Shown: piece after piece, positions 6,162 to 11,890 of the stretch | How positions within the stretch are numbered: position 1 is the first letter of the stretch | How the letters are laid out: each line of letters starts with the position of its first letter | Assembly (NCBI GenBank): GCA_050014415.1 | Contig: JBEKDJ010000126.1 | Span: 1 to 12,485 of the forward strand | Length of the DNA stretch: 12,485 nt | Direction: 5' to 3' | Origin: JBEKDJ01 sp050014415 | GTDB lineage: Bacteria > Desulfobacterota > BSN033 > UBA1163 | Notes under the pieces: generated by a model | What the model was told of the DNA's origin: nothing | What the model saw: the letters and a program-made list of their open reading frames with translations, nothing else | The model's database searches: none | Made by a program: the position numbers and the translations under genes

Positions 6162-7127
6162 CTAACGGCGCTTCTTCTTTGATAAAGAGTTTGGTTTATC
6201 GTTAATTGTATTCTGAATGTCTGGACACTCTGTCTTCTTTTGAACCCATCTGGCGCCGTGTCTTGTTACGCGAATTATATCTATTTCCCCGCCGACCTCT
6301 TCACTCATTGCGTTACTTTCTATCGAAATGAGTTTCCTTATACCTGCAATCGTATCAAGACCTTTCCAGAAATCTTCAGTTAGGTTGAGCGCGCGGATTG
6401 CGGCATTATGGCCGATAACCGAAGTGACAGATTTTGTCGCCGGGAGCGCTCCTGGACAACTCATCCCTTCGCGTTGAGTGATATGCACAGGTTCGGACAA
6501 AGGATTGATCGCGAGAAAGTTTATCACGCGGTACGCAGGGAAACCATCCTCAATGCCGAAAAAAACTATCTGCAAACACGCGTTCTCCCGCATAAACTTT
6601 TTTTGATAAAAATCTGGGTTCAGGAGCCGGCTCCATTCGAGCGCGACACTGAGTGGTTCGGTAATCAAAGCCTTAAATCTCGCAGCTTTTTCAATGTAGT
6701 TCCTCCCGCCCTTGCAACTTGCATCGGCGAGATTGTCCATATCTGGAATATCAACCCCAGAGATAGCAAAAAAGGTATTTCCTGCTTGCCTGATTTTACA
6801 TTTAGTTCCTGCCGTTCTAATTTGCTTTTCCTTTCCATCGCTGTCGGTCGAAAAGGTGATGGTGACTATCTTACTGTCGGCCCCAACAACAACCTCCGAA
6901 GGTGTTCGTCTAATAACGATGCACGTTTGAGCAACCAAACAATGAACACCAGTACACATAATCAAAAGCACAACAAAGACCATAAAGGACTGCCGAAATA
7001 TATAAGAGAAAAAGGCTTGTAATCTTTGACGATTGTAAAGCAGCACGTTTCCCAGGATGGAAAGGCTCCGAAAGATAAATGAATCGCCCGGGGTCTCATT
7101 AAGCACCTTCGGGCAATACCCTTTCAT
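6162..7127 (-). CDS. Secreted or membrane-anchored proteasome-like Ntn-hydrolase family protein
   Basis: A 321-residue protein with a strong ribosome binding site (AGGAGGG, 5 bp from ATG 7127). A long N-terminal part ends in a hydrophobic segment (about 48-66, MVFVVLLIMCTGVHCLVA). Immediately after it comes TCIVIRRTPSEVVVGADSK. This matches the start of proteasome beta/HslV subunits: T68 as N-terminal nucleophile, D84 at the equivalent of D17, and KIRQAGNTFFAISG at 111-124 aligning with the K33 strand (K111 or K109). If signal cleavage exposes T68, the protein would be an exported Thr-type amidase or peptidase; that step is inferred. The C-terminus is basic (LSKKKRR). The gene lies alone between possible cassette boundaries and shares the leader motif TAACCTCTAACC with two other minus-strand units in the window. 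Confidence 0.8.
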   Translation of the reverse strand: MKGYCPKVLNETPGDSFIFRSLSILGNVLLYNRQRLQAFFSYIFRQSFMVFVVLLIMCTGVHCLVAQTCIVIRRTPSEVVVGADSKIVTITFSTDSDGKEKQIRTAGTKCKIRQAGNTFFAISGVDIPDMDNLADASCKGGRNYIEKAARFKALITEPLSVALEWSRLLNPDFYQKKFMRENACLQIVFFGIEDGFPAYRVINFLAINPLSEPVHITQREGMSCPGALPATKSVTSVIGHNAAIRALNLTEDFWKGLDTIAGIRKLISIESNAMSEEVGGEIDIIRVTRHGARWVQKKTECPDIQNTINDKPNSLSKKKRR

Positions 7128-7137
7128 ATCGCCCTCC

Positions 7138-7153
7138 TGCAGGTTAGAGGTTA
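7138..7153 (-). promoter_or_regulatory. Leader motif shared with the duplicated promoter modules
   Basis: The 16-mer TAACCTCTAACCTGCA (minus strand) is identical to 12096-12081, and its 12-bp core recurs at 8132-8121. In all three places the core ends 15 nt before an ATG (7127, 8106, 12070), with an AGGAGGG or AGGTGGG Shine-Dalgarno sequence between. Within the core TAACC is a direct repeat. Confidence 0.6.
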
Positions 7154-7197
7154 GGATATAGAGTCTACTTAGCTACGGAAAGAATAACAACGATGCT

Positions 7198-7225
7198 AAA
7201 GTATTAAGATTTTTTACAGGTGCAA
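7198..7225 (-). promoter_or_regulatory. Possible sigma70 promoter of the Ntn-hydrolase-like gene
   Basis: The minus strand has TTGCAC (7225-7220), a 16-bp spacer and TACTTT (7203-7198), about 70 bp before the start codon in an AT-rich stretch. The matches to consensus are moderate. Confidence 0.3.
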
Positions 7226-7244
7226 AATAGAAAATAAGGGAATC

Positions 7245-7489
7245 GTGCCACTAAACGTAATTCCGCAAAGCTCGCAATATGAAGAGTATGTCCAACCTCG
7301 ATTAATAATTGAAACCTACAACTTCTGGGAAATTATGTCAACCGATGATTACAGGAACTACTCGACACCTCTAAGGATGGCCTGTCAGTCTCTGAATTGA
7401 GGAAGGAAGAGGTAGTTGAACGTAAAGAGTATAGGGATGACCTTTGGCCTGCAAACCTCAAGACCTGCTGTGCCAGGAGCAAAGAGTAG
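7245..7489 (+). pseudogene. Frameshifted remnant of an unknown + strand gene
   Basis: A frame from GTG 7245 gives 51 residues (VPLNVIPQSSQYEEYVQPRL, then IIETYNFWEIMSTDD) and closes at TGA 7400. Around 7348 the coding sense appears to move to another frame, open from 7349 to TAG 7489 (LQELLDTSKDGLSVSELRKE, ending DDLWPANLKT and CARSKE). The tail is clearly related to another + strand fragment at 10441-10581 (GEYGDDLQPANLKTY, ending STSKE), which supports both being real protein sequence. The family is not recognised. The gene is broken and opposes the direction of all neighbours. Confidence 0.45.
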
Positions 7490-7616
7490 GGTTTCAGATA
7501 TTCTCGATGGGGAGGTCCGGCCCCTATTGCGAGATACCCTATCCCCTTAAATAGCTCTAAAACGCCCTAACGTATCTGGAATTCGCTTTTGAATTCCTCT
7601 GTCGCTTCGTTAAGGG
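7397..7616. repeat. 220-bp repeat, copy 1
   Basis: Aligns without gaps to 10489-10708 (offset 3092), about 85-90% identical by eye over the part after the + strand stop codon. It contains the last 30 codons of the + strand gene remnant, about 75 bp of spacer, and the last 16 codons of a minus-strand gene that is complete only in copy 2. Similarity ends just after GTTAA at 7613. Confidence 0.85.
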
Positions 7617-7671
7617 ATTAAGCTATAAAGTCGGGTAGTTTCCCGGTCTTCTGAAGATTAGAAAATAGAGG

Positions 7672-8055
7672 TTATTTTCCGTATTTTTCTTCTATCTCTT
7701 TTTCTTCCCTTTGCCGCTGTTTTTTTGCAGCATCGAAGTATGCTTTACAGCGCCCAAGACCATAAAAAAAGATTATAGAAAATTCAGGATGTTCATCGTC
7801 AATAAAAGTCAGTTGAACTACCTTCCCATCTACTGTCTTTTGATTCTTCAGTGAATAGGGTTTCCCAGCTTTTTTATAGCTCTTAATGATATCCGCTGGG
7901 GTTTTATAAATATTAAGTCTATATTCAGAAACATTTTCACATTTCTGCTCGTCGGGCCCACGAAAGAGAACCCTATACCATTCCTCTGCAAATGCAAGGT
8001 TTATCGACCCCAAAATTAACACCACTGCCATTGATAGCACGATAATCTTTTTCAC
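7672..8055 (-). CDS. Small secreted protein of unknown function
   Basis: A 127-residue protein starting at GTG 8055, eight bases after a strong AAGGAGG. The first 24 residues are a typical signal peptide (VKKIIVLSMAVVLILGSINL, ending in an AFA cleavage site before EE). The mature part has two cysteines (EQKCENVS and GRCKAYF) that could form a disulfide, and a charged C-terminal helix rich in Lys/Glu. The frame is also open from ATG 8106, which has its own AAGGTGG ribosome binding site and would add 17 residues (MAWRQVETPSLKKEVNE). That start belongs to the duplicated leader module, so both starts may be used. I prefer 8055 because it gives a standard signal peptide. No family is recognised. 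A sigma70-like promoter lies at 8160-8188. Confidence 0.75.
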   Translation of the reverse strand: MKKIIVLSMAVVLILGSINLAFAEEWYRVLFRGPDEQKCENVSEYRLNIYKTPADIIKSYKKAGKPYSLKNQKTVDGKVVQLTFIDDEHPEFSIIFFYGLGRCKAYFDAAKKQRQREEKEIEEKYGK

Positions 8056-8078
8056 CTCATTTACCTCCTTCTTCAGAG

Positions 8079-8198
8079 ATGGGGTTTCAACTTGTCTCCA
8101 GGCCATAAACCCACCTTATGGGTTAGAGGTTAATAATGGTGTGCTTCAGTTACGATTGTAGCGTACTAAATTAGGAACGGGATGTCAATGAGAATTGG
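8079..8198 (-). repeat. Promoter-leader module, copy 1 (120 bp)
   Basis: Aligns without gaps to 12043-12162 (offset 3964) with 12 mismatches by hand count. The promoter half (about 8144-8198) is identical in both copies; all changes are in the transcribed leader. It contains the promoter, the TAACCTCTAACC motif, a Shine-Dalgarno sequence and an ATG, so it can move as a complete expression unit. Confidence 0.9.
8160..8188 (-). promoter_or_regulatory. Sigma70-like promoter for the small secreted protein
   Basis: Minus strand TTGACA (8188-8183), a 17-bp spacer and TACGCT (8165-8160). The perfect -35 box, ideal spacing and exact conservation in a second copy support it; the -10 box is weak. Confidence 0.65.
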
Positions 8199-8223
8199 GG
8201 GAACCGTGGCGAGAAGTCCACCG

Positions 8224-8260
8224 ATTGAGTAACACGGGAGCCTAAAAATTCGATGAAGGA
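8224..8260. repeat. Copy b of a 36-bp dispersed repeat
   Basis: Second copy of the sequence at 5946-5981, again in non-coding sequence, between the promoter module and the attC-like site. Confidence 0.6.
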
Positions 8261-8303
8261 ACTGGGGAGCATATTAAGGAACCGGAGATTACGGATTGGA
8301 AGT

Positions 8304-8401
8304 GAGCATAGCGACCGGCATCACCGGGCGCGGGCAACGGCACTGATAGTAACCATGCGAACTTCGCTACGCGCGCTCCGGTGCATACCATTGTTATGCG
8401 C
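8304..8401 (-). other. attC-like site (integron cassette recombination site)
   Basis: On the minus strand, 14 bases after the protease stop codon: R''-like GCGCATAAC (8401-8393), six bases, L'' GCACCGG-A-GCGCG (8384-8372), a central stretch, L' CGCGCCCGGTGAT (8332-8320) and an R'-like GCTATGC (8312-8306, one change from GTTATGC). L'' pairs with L' apart from a single unpaired A, the extrahelical base that sets attC strand choice. The 98-bp length is within the usual attC range. The orientation (R'' nearest the gene end) is that expected for a cassette carrying the protease gene. Confidence 0.7.
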
Positions 8402-8415
8402 CTTTTCCAAGAGCC

Positions 8416-9366
8416 TCAGTCCTCCTGCTCTGGCAGAAGATTGACCGTTTCGAGTATGAATTGTGCGGGAACAATCTCTGCCAAGTACACGGGCTGATTA
8501 TTGTAAAGCGTAGCTTCCATCTTGGCGCTGACTAACCCGATTATGAAATGAATTGTCTCACCCAAATGATGGGAGCCATCATAGTACCTGCCCGCTTGGA
8601 TGAAATATACTGGGCCGCCGCTGTTCCCATCATATATTTGGAAATCAAAGTAGAATTTCTTTATCTTCTTTGCTGGAATTAGAGGATAGGACGCTATTTT
8701 GCCGCTACGAAGAATTGGAAAGCCGCCAAGAGGAGATTGGACACCGAGCGGAAATCCTAAGCAAAGAAGTTCGTCGCCAGGATGAATTTCAAACTTCTCT
8801 AGACCGGCATCGTCACCGAGTAGCTGAGTTGGAATCAGAGAAAACTTCACCTCAGATGGCAAGGAGATATACATTGCTGCAACATCTACTTCTTTATCAG
8901 GATGTCGAACCCACAATGGTTTATTAGAAACGTCGAGAATCTGAAACTCGAAAGGGACTTTCTCGTATGCTCCATCTTCTTTCTGCTTTCTCAATATTAT
9001 TACGGCCTTCTGGCCCTGAAAGGCTTCAAAGACATGAGCTGCGGTGACGAGTACAAATCGAAACACTTCTGGCTTCTTTTTGAGCGGACGACCAATTATA
9101 AATCCTGTTGCAAATGGAACCTTGCCCAGCTCTTTGCTTTGCCCGACTAGCATAAAGGTAGATTGCATAAGCAGAGTGTTAAGCTCAATGTCGCGCTGAG
9201 GTTTACCTGCTTCTTCTTTTCGTGGCTGTTGTGGTGCGCCTGTGGGATTATTCGGTTGTTGGGAAGATGCTTGAGGCTGAGGCTCGTTTCCTTGTTCAGC
9301 CCAAACACCAACTCGCGGTCCGAAGCCGAACCAGATTACAAGGGTTACTACAAGAATACGTTTCAT
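8416..9366 (-). CDS. Secreted trypsin-like serine protease
   Basis: A 316-residue protein with a signal peptide (MKRILVVTLVIWFGFG, ending near VWA at 21-23), then a Pro/Gln/Ser-rich linker (about 25-58) and an S1-type protease domain. The triad is visible: H111 in VTAAHVF, D161 in EVDVAAMYI and S249 in YDGNSGGPVY. GFPLG (204-208) and IIGLVSA are typical surrounding strands. No PDZ domain is present. I chose ATG 9366 (GAGG about ten bases upstream) because it gives a clean signal peptide; the frame is open to an ATG at 9417, but that codon lies inside the neighbouring attC-like site. The gene fills a putative cassette bounded by sites at 9400-9408 and 8306-8312. It is predicted to act outside the cytoplasm; its substrate is unknown. 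Confidence 0.88.
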   Translation of the reverse strand: MKRILVVTLVIWFGFGPRVGVWAEQGNEPQPQASSQQPNNPTGAPQQPRKEEAGKPQRDIELNTLLMQSTFMLVGQSKELGKVPFATGFIIGRPLKKKPEVFRFVLVTAAHVFEAFQGQKAVIILRKQKEDGAYEKVPFEFQILDVSNKPLWVRHPDKEVDVAAMYISLPSEVKFSLIPTQLLGDDAGLEKFEIHPGDELLCLGFPLGVQSPLGGFPILRSGKIASYPLIPAKKIKKFYFDFQIYDGNSGGPVYFIQAGRYYDGSHHLGETIHFIIGLVSAKMEATLYNNQPVYLAEIVPAQFILETVNLLPEQED

Positions 9367-9399
9367 AGCCCATTCCTCACATACTGAATCACCTGTAGG

Positions 9400-9466
9400 G
9401 CACACAACACCAGCCATTATCGGGAGCCGTATTTATCGGCGGTCCGGTGCATCCGGTGGTTAGGGC
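9400..9466 (-). other. attC-like site between the two-TM protein and the protease
   Basis: On the minus strand, 17 bases after the stop at 9484: R''-like GCCCTAAC (9466-9459), six bases, then ATGCACCGGACC (same spacing and same ATGCACCGGA as at 8384), a 20-odd-base centre, ATAATGGCTGGT (9420-9409) and R'-like GTTGTGTGC (9408-9400). In an array the bases after the G of R' belong to the next cassette. GTTGTGTGC indeed pairs with the R'' of the next site (GCGCATAAC) at seven of nine positions, as expected if both are ends of the protease cassette. Likewise GCCCTAAC fits GTTAGGC at 10410-10416. Confidence 0.55.
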
Positions 9467-9483
9467 TAATAGTGTCGATGAAT

Positions 9484-10035
9484 TCAAGTCAATCCGGGCT
9501 TTACTTTTCTTAGAACCAATATCTGTCCATTCCTAATCTCACACATCTTGTCATAATCCAAACGTTGCTCCAGTTTGTCGTCTTGTGGAGAAGCAATGAC
9601 TGTGTTCGTAACGATATCTACAAAGTAATACTTCTCAAAAAATCTGTAGAACTGCGTCCCAGTATCTCGCAGATGCTCACGGAGAAGATTTTGTATTAGT
9701 TCTTTCCATGTGAAGGCTCCAAAAACAAATTCATTAACTTTCTTTCCATTGATGTATATCTGGACTGTCTCTGGATTTGGTCTATCGGTGTTTCTGATTT
9801 CGGATATCAGCTCCCTTCTCCTGAGCTTTGGCCTCCGATTACTCATTTTCCCTAGGAAGAGAAAGCCGGCTACTACAAAAATGAAAGATAAGGCGATGTT
9901 TATTATAGCTACGACGTAAGGGGGTATGTTTTTGTCAAAAATGTAAATCATGATGACACCGATGAGTGAGGTTATGACAACTGTGAAAAACCACACAGAC
10001 AATCCCGTCTTTATGGAAAACACACCGTTATCCAT
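9484..10035 (-). CDS. Two-TM membrane protein of unknown function
   Basis: A 183-residue protein from ATG 10035 (AAGGA ten bases upstream). Two membrane helices (about 11-33 and 40-62) are followed by a very basic stretch (NRRPKLRRREL) and a soluble C-terminal domain of about 110 residues (VQIYINGKKVNEFVFGAFTW and onward), presumably cytoplasmic by the positive-inside rule. The family is not recognised. An alternative ATG at 10062 overlaps the stop of the upstream gene by one base (TAATG), which would give translational coupling and nine more residues. The frame is open to 10164, but that would overlap the upstream gene by a hundred bases. With its upstream partner it seems to form a two-gene cassette ending in the attC-like site 9400-9466. 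Confidence 0.75.
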   Translation of the reverse strand: MDNGVFSIKTGLSVWFFTVVITSLIGVIMIYIFDKNIPPYVVAIINIALSFIFVVAGFLFLGKMSNRRPKLRRRELISEIRNTDRPNPETVQIYINGKKVNEFVFGAFTWKELIQNLLREHLRDTGTQFYRFFEKYYFVDIVTNTVIASPQDDKLEQRLDYDKMCEIRNGQILVLRKVKPGLT

Positions 10036-10061
10036 ACCAAAACTATCCTTCCCTAAATGCA

Positions 10062-10376
10062 TTAAACACGGAGTCTTCTTTGAATGTCCTCCAATCGGGA
10101 CATCTCTTTCCTTAGGTCCTGGACCAATTGTGCCACGATTTCTTTTTTTGGTATTTGGTCCCAATTGAAGGAAGGCGCACCAATAAGGCTAGAAGGAATA
10201 TTTCCGAAACCTTCTGGGGCGTTTGAGAAAACTACTCCCTCTGGGTGTGAAATTATGGATAGACCCAAGTCTTTCCACATTGTGCCCATGTTATGGAGTT
10301 GGTTTTTGATGCGAGCAATGTTGTGTTCGGCTTCTTCTTGGTCGGCAAGTAAGAGTCCTCGTTCTTGTTTGTCCAT
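10062..10376 (-). CDS. Small coiled-coil protein of unknown function
   Basis: A 104-residue soluble protein from ATG 10376, with a near-perfect ribosome binding site (AAAGGAG, six bases upstream). The N-terminal third (QEEAEHNIARIKNQLHNMG) and the C-terminus (EIVAQLVQDLRKEMSRLEDI) are heptad-like helices that could pair as a coiled coil; the middle is loop-rich (PEGFGNIPSSLIGAPSF). No enzyme motif or signal peptide is seen and the family is not recognised. It is the first gene of the putative two-gene cassette that begins at the GTTAGGC site 10416-10410. The close spacing with the two-TM protein gene suggests that the products work together. Confidence 0.7.
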   Translation of the reverse strand: MDKQERGLLLADQEEAEHNIARIKNQLHNMGTMWKDLGLSIISHPEGVVFSNAPEGFGNIPSSLIGAPSFNWDQIPKKEIVAQLVQDLRKEMSRLEDIQRRLRV

Positions 10377-10409
10377 ATCTTCTCCTTTCACGTTTGAATT
10401 TGCTCGACT

Positions 10410-10439
10410 GCCTAACACTCAGTGCCACCAATGCCCCCG
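10410..10439 (-). other. Right-hand half of an attC-like site
   Basis: The minus strand reads ATTGGTGGCACTGAGT then GTTAGGC (10416-10410), a perfect attC R' core preceded by an L'-like sequence similar in layout to the one at 8320-8332. The matching R''/L'' half is not evident further upstream, where the 220-bp repeat block begins, so the preceding cassette was probably disrupted. Confidence 0.45.
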
Positions 10440-10440
10440 A

Positions 10441-10581
10441 TTCCCGATTGAAATATACAGGTTTTATTTAAATTGGTCAACCGAAAACTTTAGGAAGAAA
10501 GTGGTAGCTCTCAAGGGAGAGTATGGGGATGACTTGCAGCCTGCCAACCTCAAGACCTACTGTTCCACAAGCAAAGAGTAA
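10441..10581 (+). pseudogene. C-terminal fragment of an unknown + strand gene
   Basis: The frame FPIEIYRFYLNWSTENFRKK, continuing to GDDLQPANLKTYCSTSKE and TAA at 10581, is related to the broken gene at 7245-7489 (IIETYNFWEIMSTDD, DDLWPANLKT). Relative to that copy about 19 residues seem deleted after the 'ST(E/D)' position. There is no start codon or ribosome binding site; it is a gene tail embedded among minus-strand genes. The family is not recognised. Confidence 0.4.
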
Positions 10582-10708
10582 GGCTTCAGATATTCTCGAT
10601 GGGGAAGTCCGGCCCTTGTTAAAAGATACCCTATCCCCCTTAATAGCTCCAAAACACCCTAACGTATCTGGAATTCGCTTTTGAATTCCTCTGTCGCTTC
10701 GTTAAAGG
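10489..10708. repeat. 220-bp repeat, copy 2
   Basis: Partner of 7397-7616, aligned without gaps. It holds the tail of the + strand fragment and the last 16 codons of the minus-strand 67-residue ORF. Its right end (GTTAAAGG) encloses a near-palindrome CCCTAACG...GGAATTC...GAATTCC...CGTTAA that looks superficially like an attC on the + strand. Confidence 0.85.
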
Positions 10709-10862
10709 TGAATGTGCCCTTTGCGGTGATGAAGCGGAAAATCCTTTCATGGGTCCCGTTGTGGCTGATGTGGCCTCCAATCAACTTAGTATTTCCCATC
10801 ATGCTCCGTAGGTCCGGTCTGGATTGAATGAGAAATTCCCACTTGCTTCTTATCTTGTCCAT
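10659..10862 (-). CDS. Small hypothetical protein (67 residues)
   Basis: Starts at ATG 10862, six bases after GAAAGGA, and encodes a polar, mixed alpha/beta-looking peptide (MDKIRSKWEFLIQSRPDLRS, later ERIFRFITAKGTFTFNEAT and EEFKSEFQIR). No motif is recognised. Its last 16 codons lie in the 220-bp repeat, and copy 1 of that repeat keeps only this tail, so the gene was the original context of the duplicated block. It is last in a run of five small minus-strand ORFs, separated from the previous one by about 100 bp. Confidence 0.5.
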   Translation of the reverse strand: MDKIRSKWEFLIQSRPDLRSMMGNTKLIGGHISHNGTHERIFRFITAKGTFTFNEATEEFKSEFQIR

Positions 10863-10964
10863 TTATTCCTTTCGGGGATCTCGTCCCTATCCCCCGTAAC
10901 TATGCTTCCTGGTTCAAAGGGTCTGAGCCTAACCTTAGTTTTGTTGTCATGGCTGTAACCTTTC

Positions 10965-11204
10965 TTAGTCAAAAACTTGGAACACAACAAAAGAAGATAG
11001 GGGGATTGCCCAAAGCCGGTGTGCTCGAACTTTGAGCCACGCAATTCTAACAACAACAAAGTCATCTTCCACCTGAATAATTTCATCTTGGTGGTCTCCT
11101 AAATCTTTTTCGTAACGCATAGAAAAAAAACCACGTTCCGACTCAACTAACCAGCCTTTTTTGCCGATAAAACCGCCTAAAGCCAAATATTCTTTGTAGG
11201 TCAT
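10965..11204 (-). CDS. Small hypothetical protein (79 residues)
   Basis: Starts at ATG 11204, seven bases after a perfect AAAGGAGG that overlaps the end of the preceding ORF, so the two are probably cotranscribed and perhaps coupled (14 bp apart). The product (MTYKEYLALGGFIGKKGWLV, ESERGFFSMRYEKDL, ending LSSFVVFQVFD) is soluble and mixed in composition. No domain is recognised. Its strong ribosome binding site is the main support for it being a real gene. Another frame overlaps its 3' half and continues to 10850, but lacks a ribosome binding site; a frameshift joining the two cannot be excluded. Confidence 0.6.
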   Translation of the reverse strand: MTYKEYLALGGFIGKKGWLVESERGFFSMRYEKDLGDHQDEIIQVEDDFVVVRIAWLKVRAHRLWAIPLSSFVVFQVFD

Positions 11205-11218
11205 TGGTGAATCCTCCT

Positions 11219-11455
11219 TTAAGGGTTATCGGTTGATGACTCTCTGCAAAGGGCTAAGTAGTCCTCTGCCCCGTGGCTATCCGGTCCATACTCAAAGATA
11301 CTCTTCCCAAAGGAAGGGGTTTTCTCTTTGTGGAATGGACAGAGAGCGGTATAGCCCCGCCCACTCTTCCTTCTCTTTTCCAAGTCCCCAAAGAGAGTTA
11401 AAGCATAGCCCCTGGCTAAAAGCCTTTCGCAAATCTCGTCTACTTCCCTAATCAT
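11219..11455 (-). CDS. Small protein with partial CHC2 (DNA primase-type) zinc motif
   Basis: A 78-residue ORF from ATG 11455 (AAAGGGG about nine bases upstream). The centre, YTALCPFHKEKTPSF at 35-49, is the signature of the CHC2 zinc-binding domain of DnaG-type primases and of phage/plasmid primase-helicases: C39 and H42 as the first two ligands, then EKTPSF. The second half of the zinc site (CxxC, usually FxCFGC) is absent. Only C70 remains, and the following sequence (YGPDSHGAEDYLALC) does not match the family. It may be a truncated primase N-terminus or a stand-alone nucleic-acid-binding domain; primase activity is unlikely. The N-terminal part (VDEICERLLARGYALTLFGD) is helical. A primase-like gene in a cluster of tiny ORFs points to a phage, satellite or plasmid origin. 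Confidence 0.65.
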   Translation of the reverse strand: MIREVDEICERLLARGYALTLFGDLEKRRKSGRGYTALCPFHKEKTPSFGKSIFEYGPDSHGAEDYLALCRESSTDNP

Positions 11456-11501
11456 TTCAAGTTACCCCTTTCATGAACTCATAAAAAAACGAACAAATTA
11501 C

Positions 11502-11666
11502 TCAAAAAGATTGGCTAAATGGGATTGGTTCTTTTTCAATTTTCTCCAGCTCAGAAAACATCCTCTTAAATATCTCCATTACCTCCGATTCACTCTTTTT
11601 CCCAGTGACGGCACCCAAAGCCAGAATTGAAGCAGCTATTACCTTAGCATCATTATTGAATTTCAT
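11502..11666 (-). CDS. Very small hypothetical protein (54 residues)
   Basis: ATG 11666 follows a perfect AAGGAGG by seven to eight bases. The product begins MKFNNDAKVIAASILALGAV, a helical, moderately hydrophobic segment, then a Lys/Glu-rich helix (KKSESEVMEIFKRMFSELEK) and ends EPIPFSQSF. This could be a small membrane-associated or helix-hairpin protein. No family is recognised. It lies 46 bp before the CHC2-type ORF, in the same direction. Confidence 0.55.
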   Translation of the reverse strand: MKFNNDAKVIAASILALGAVTGKKSESEVMEIFKRMFSELEKIEKEPIPFSQSF

Positions 11667-11764
11667 GATTTTTACCTCCTTTTCTCGAATGGTGTTTACA
11701 GCCTACACTTTAAAAAGGAAAATTGCTATCGCTTCCTGCTCCTACCCTTAACGATACTTAGCCG

Positions 11765-11890
11765 TTATTGCCCTTGTTTCGTAATCTTCTGCTGAATACC
11801 AATAGGAAGACCATTTGGCTGCTTCTCGTCATATTTGAGCCGTCCAACCTTGCTATACTTTCCCTTTTGTACTTTTTGCTTTTGTTTCAT
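11765..11890 (-). CDS. Very small basic protein (41 residues)
   Basis: ATG 11890 follows a perfect AAAGGAGG by seven bases. The product (MKQKQKVQKGKYSKVGRLKY, then DEKQPNGLPIGIQQKITKQG) is strongly basic, rich in Lys and Gln and without hydrophobic stretches, consistent with a nucleic-acid-binding peptide, though composition is the only evidence. It is the first ORF after the promoter module at 12043-12162 and the terminator at 12022-12049, so its expression may depend on read-through or on an unseen promoter at 11900-12020. Confidence 0.5.
   Translation of the reverse strand: MKQKQKVQKGKYSKVGRLKYDEKQPNGLPIGIQQKITKQGQ

Noticed and set aside
6408..7022. 204-codon + strand frame
   Set aside because: It is antisense to the Ntn-hydrolase-like gene, which has a strong ribosome binding site, an export signal and conserved active-site motifs.
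8416..9417. Protease start at ATG 9417
   Set aside because: That ATG lies within the attC-like site and would place 17 residues before an otherwise standard signal peptide.
10850..11086. 78-codon minus-strand frame overlapping the 79-residue ORF
   Set aside because: It has no ribosome binding site and overlaps an ORF with a perfect one; it could only matter if a frameshift joins them, which cannot be shown.
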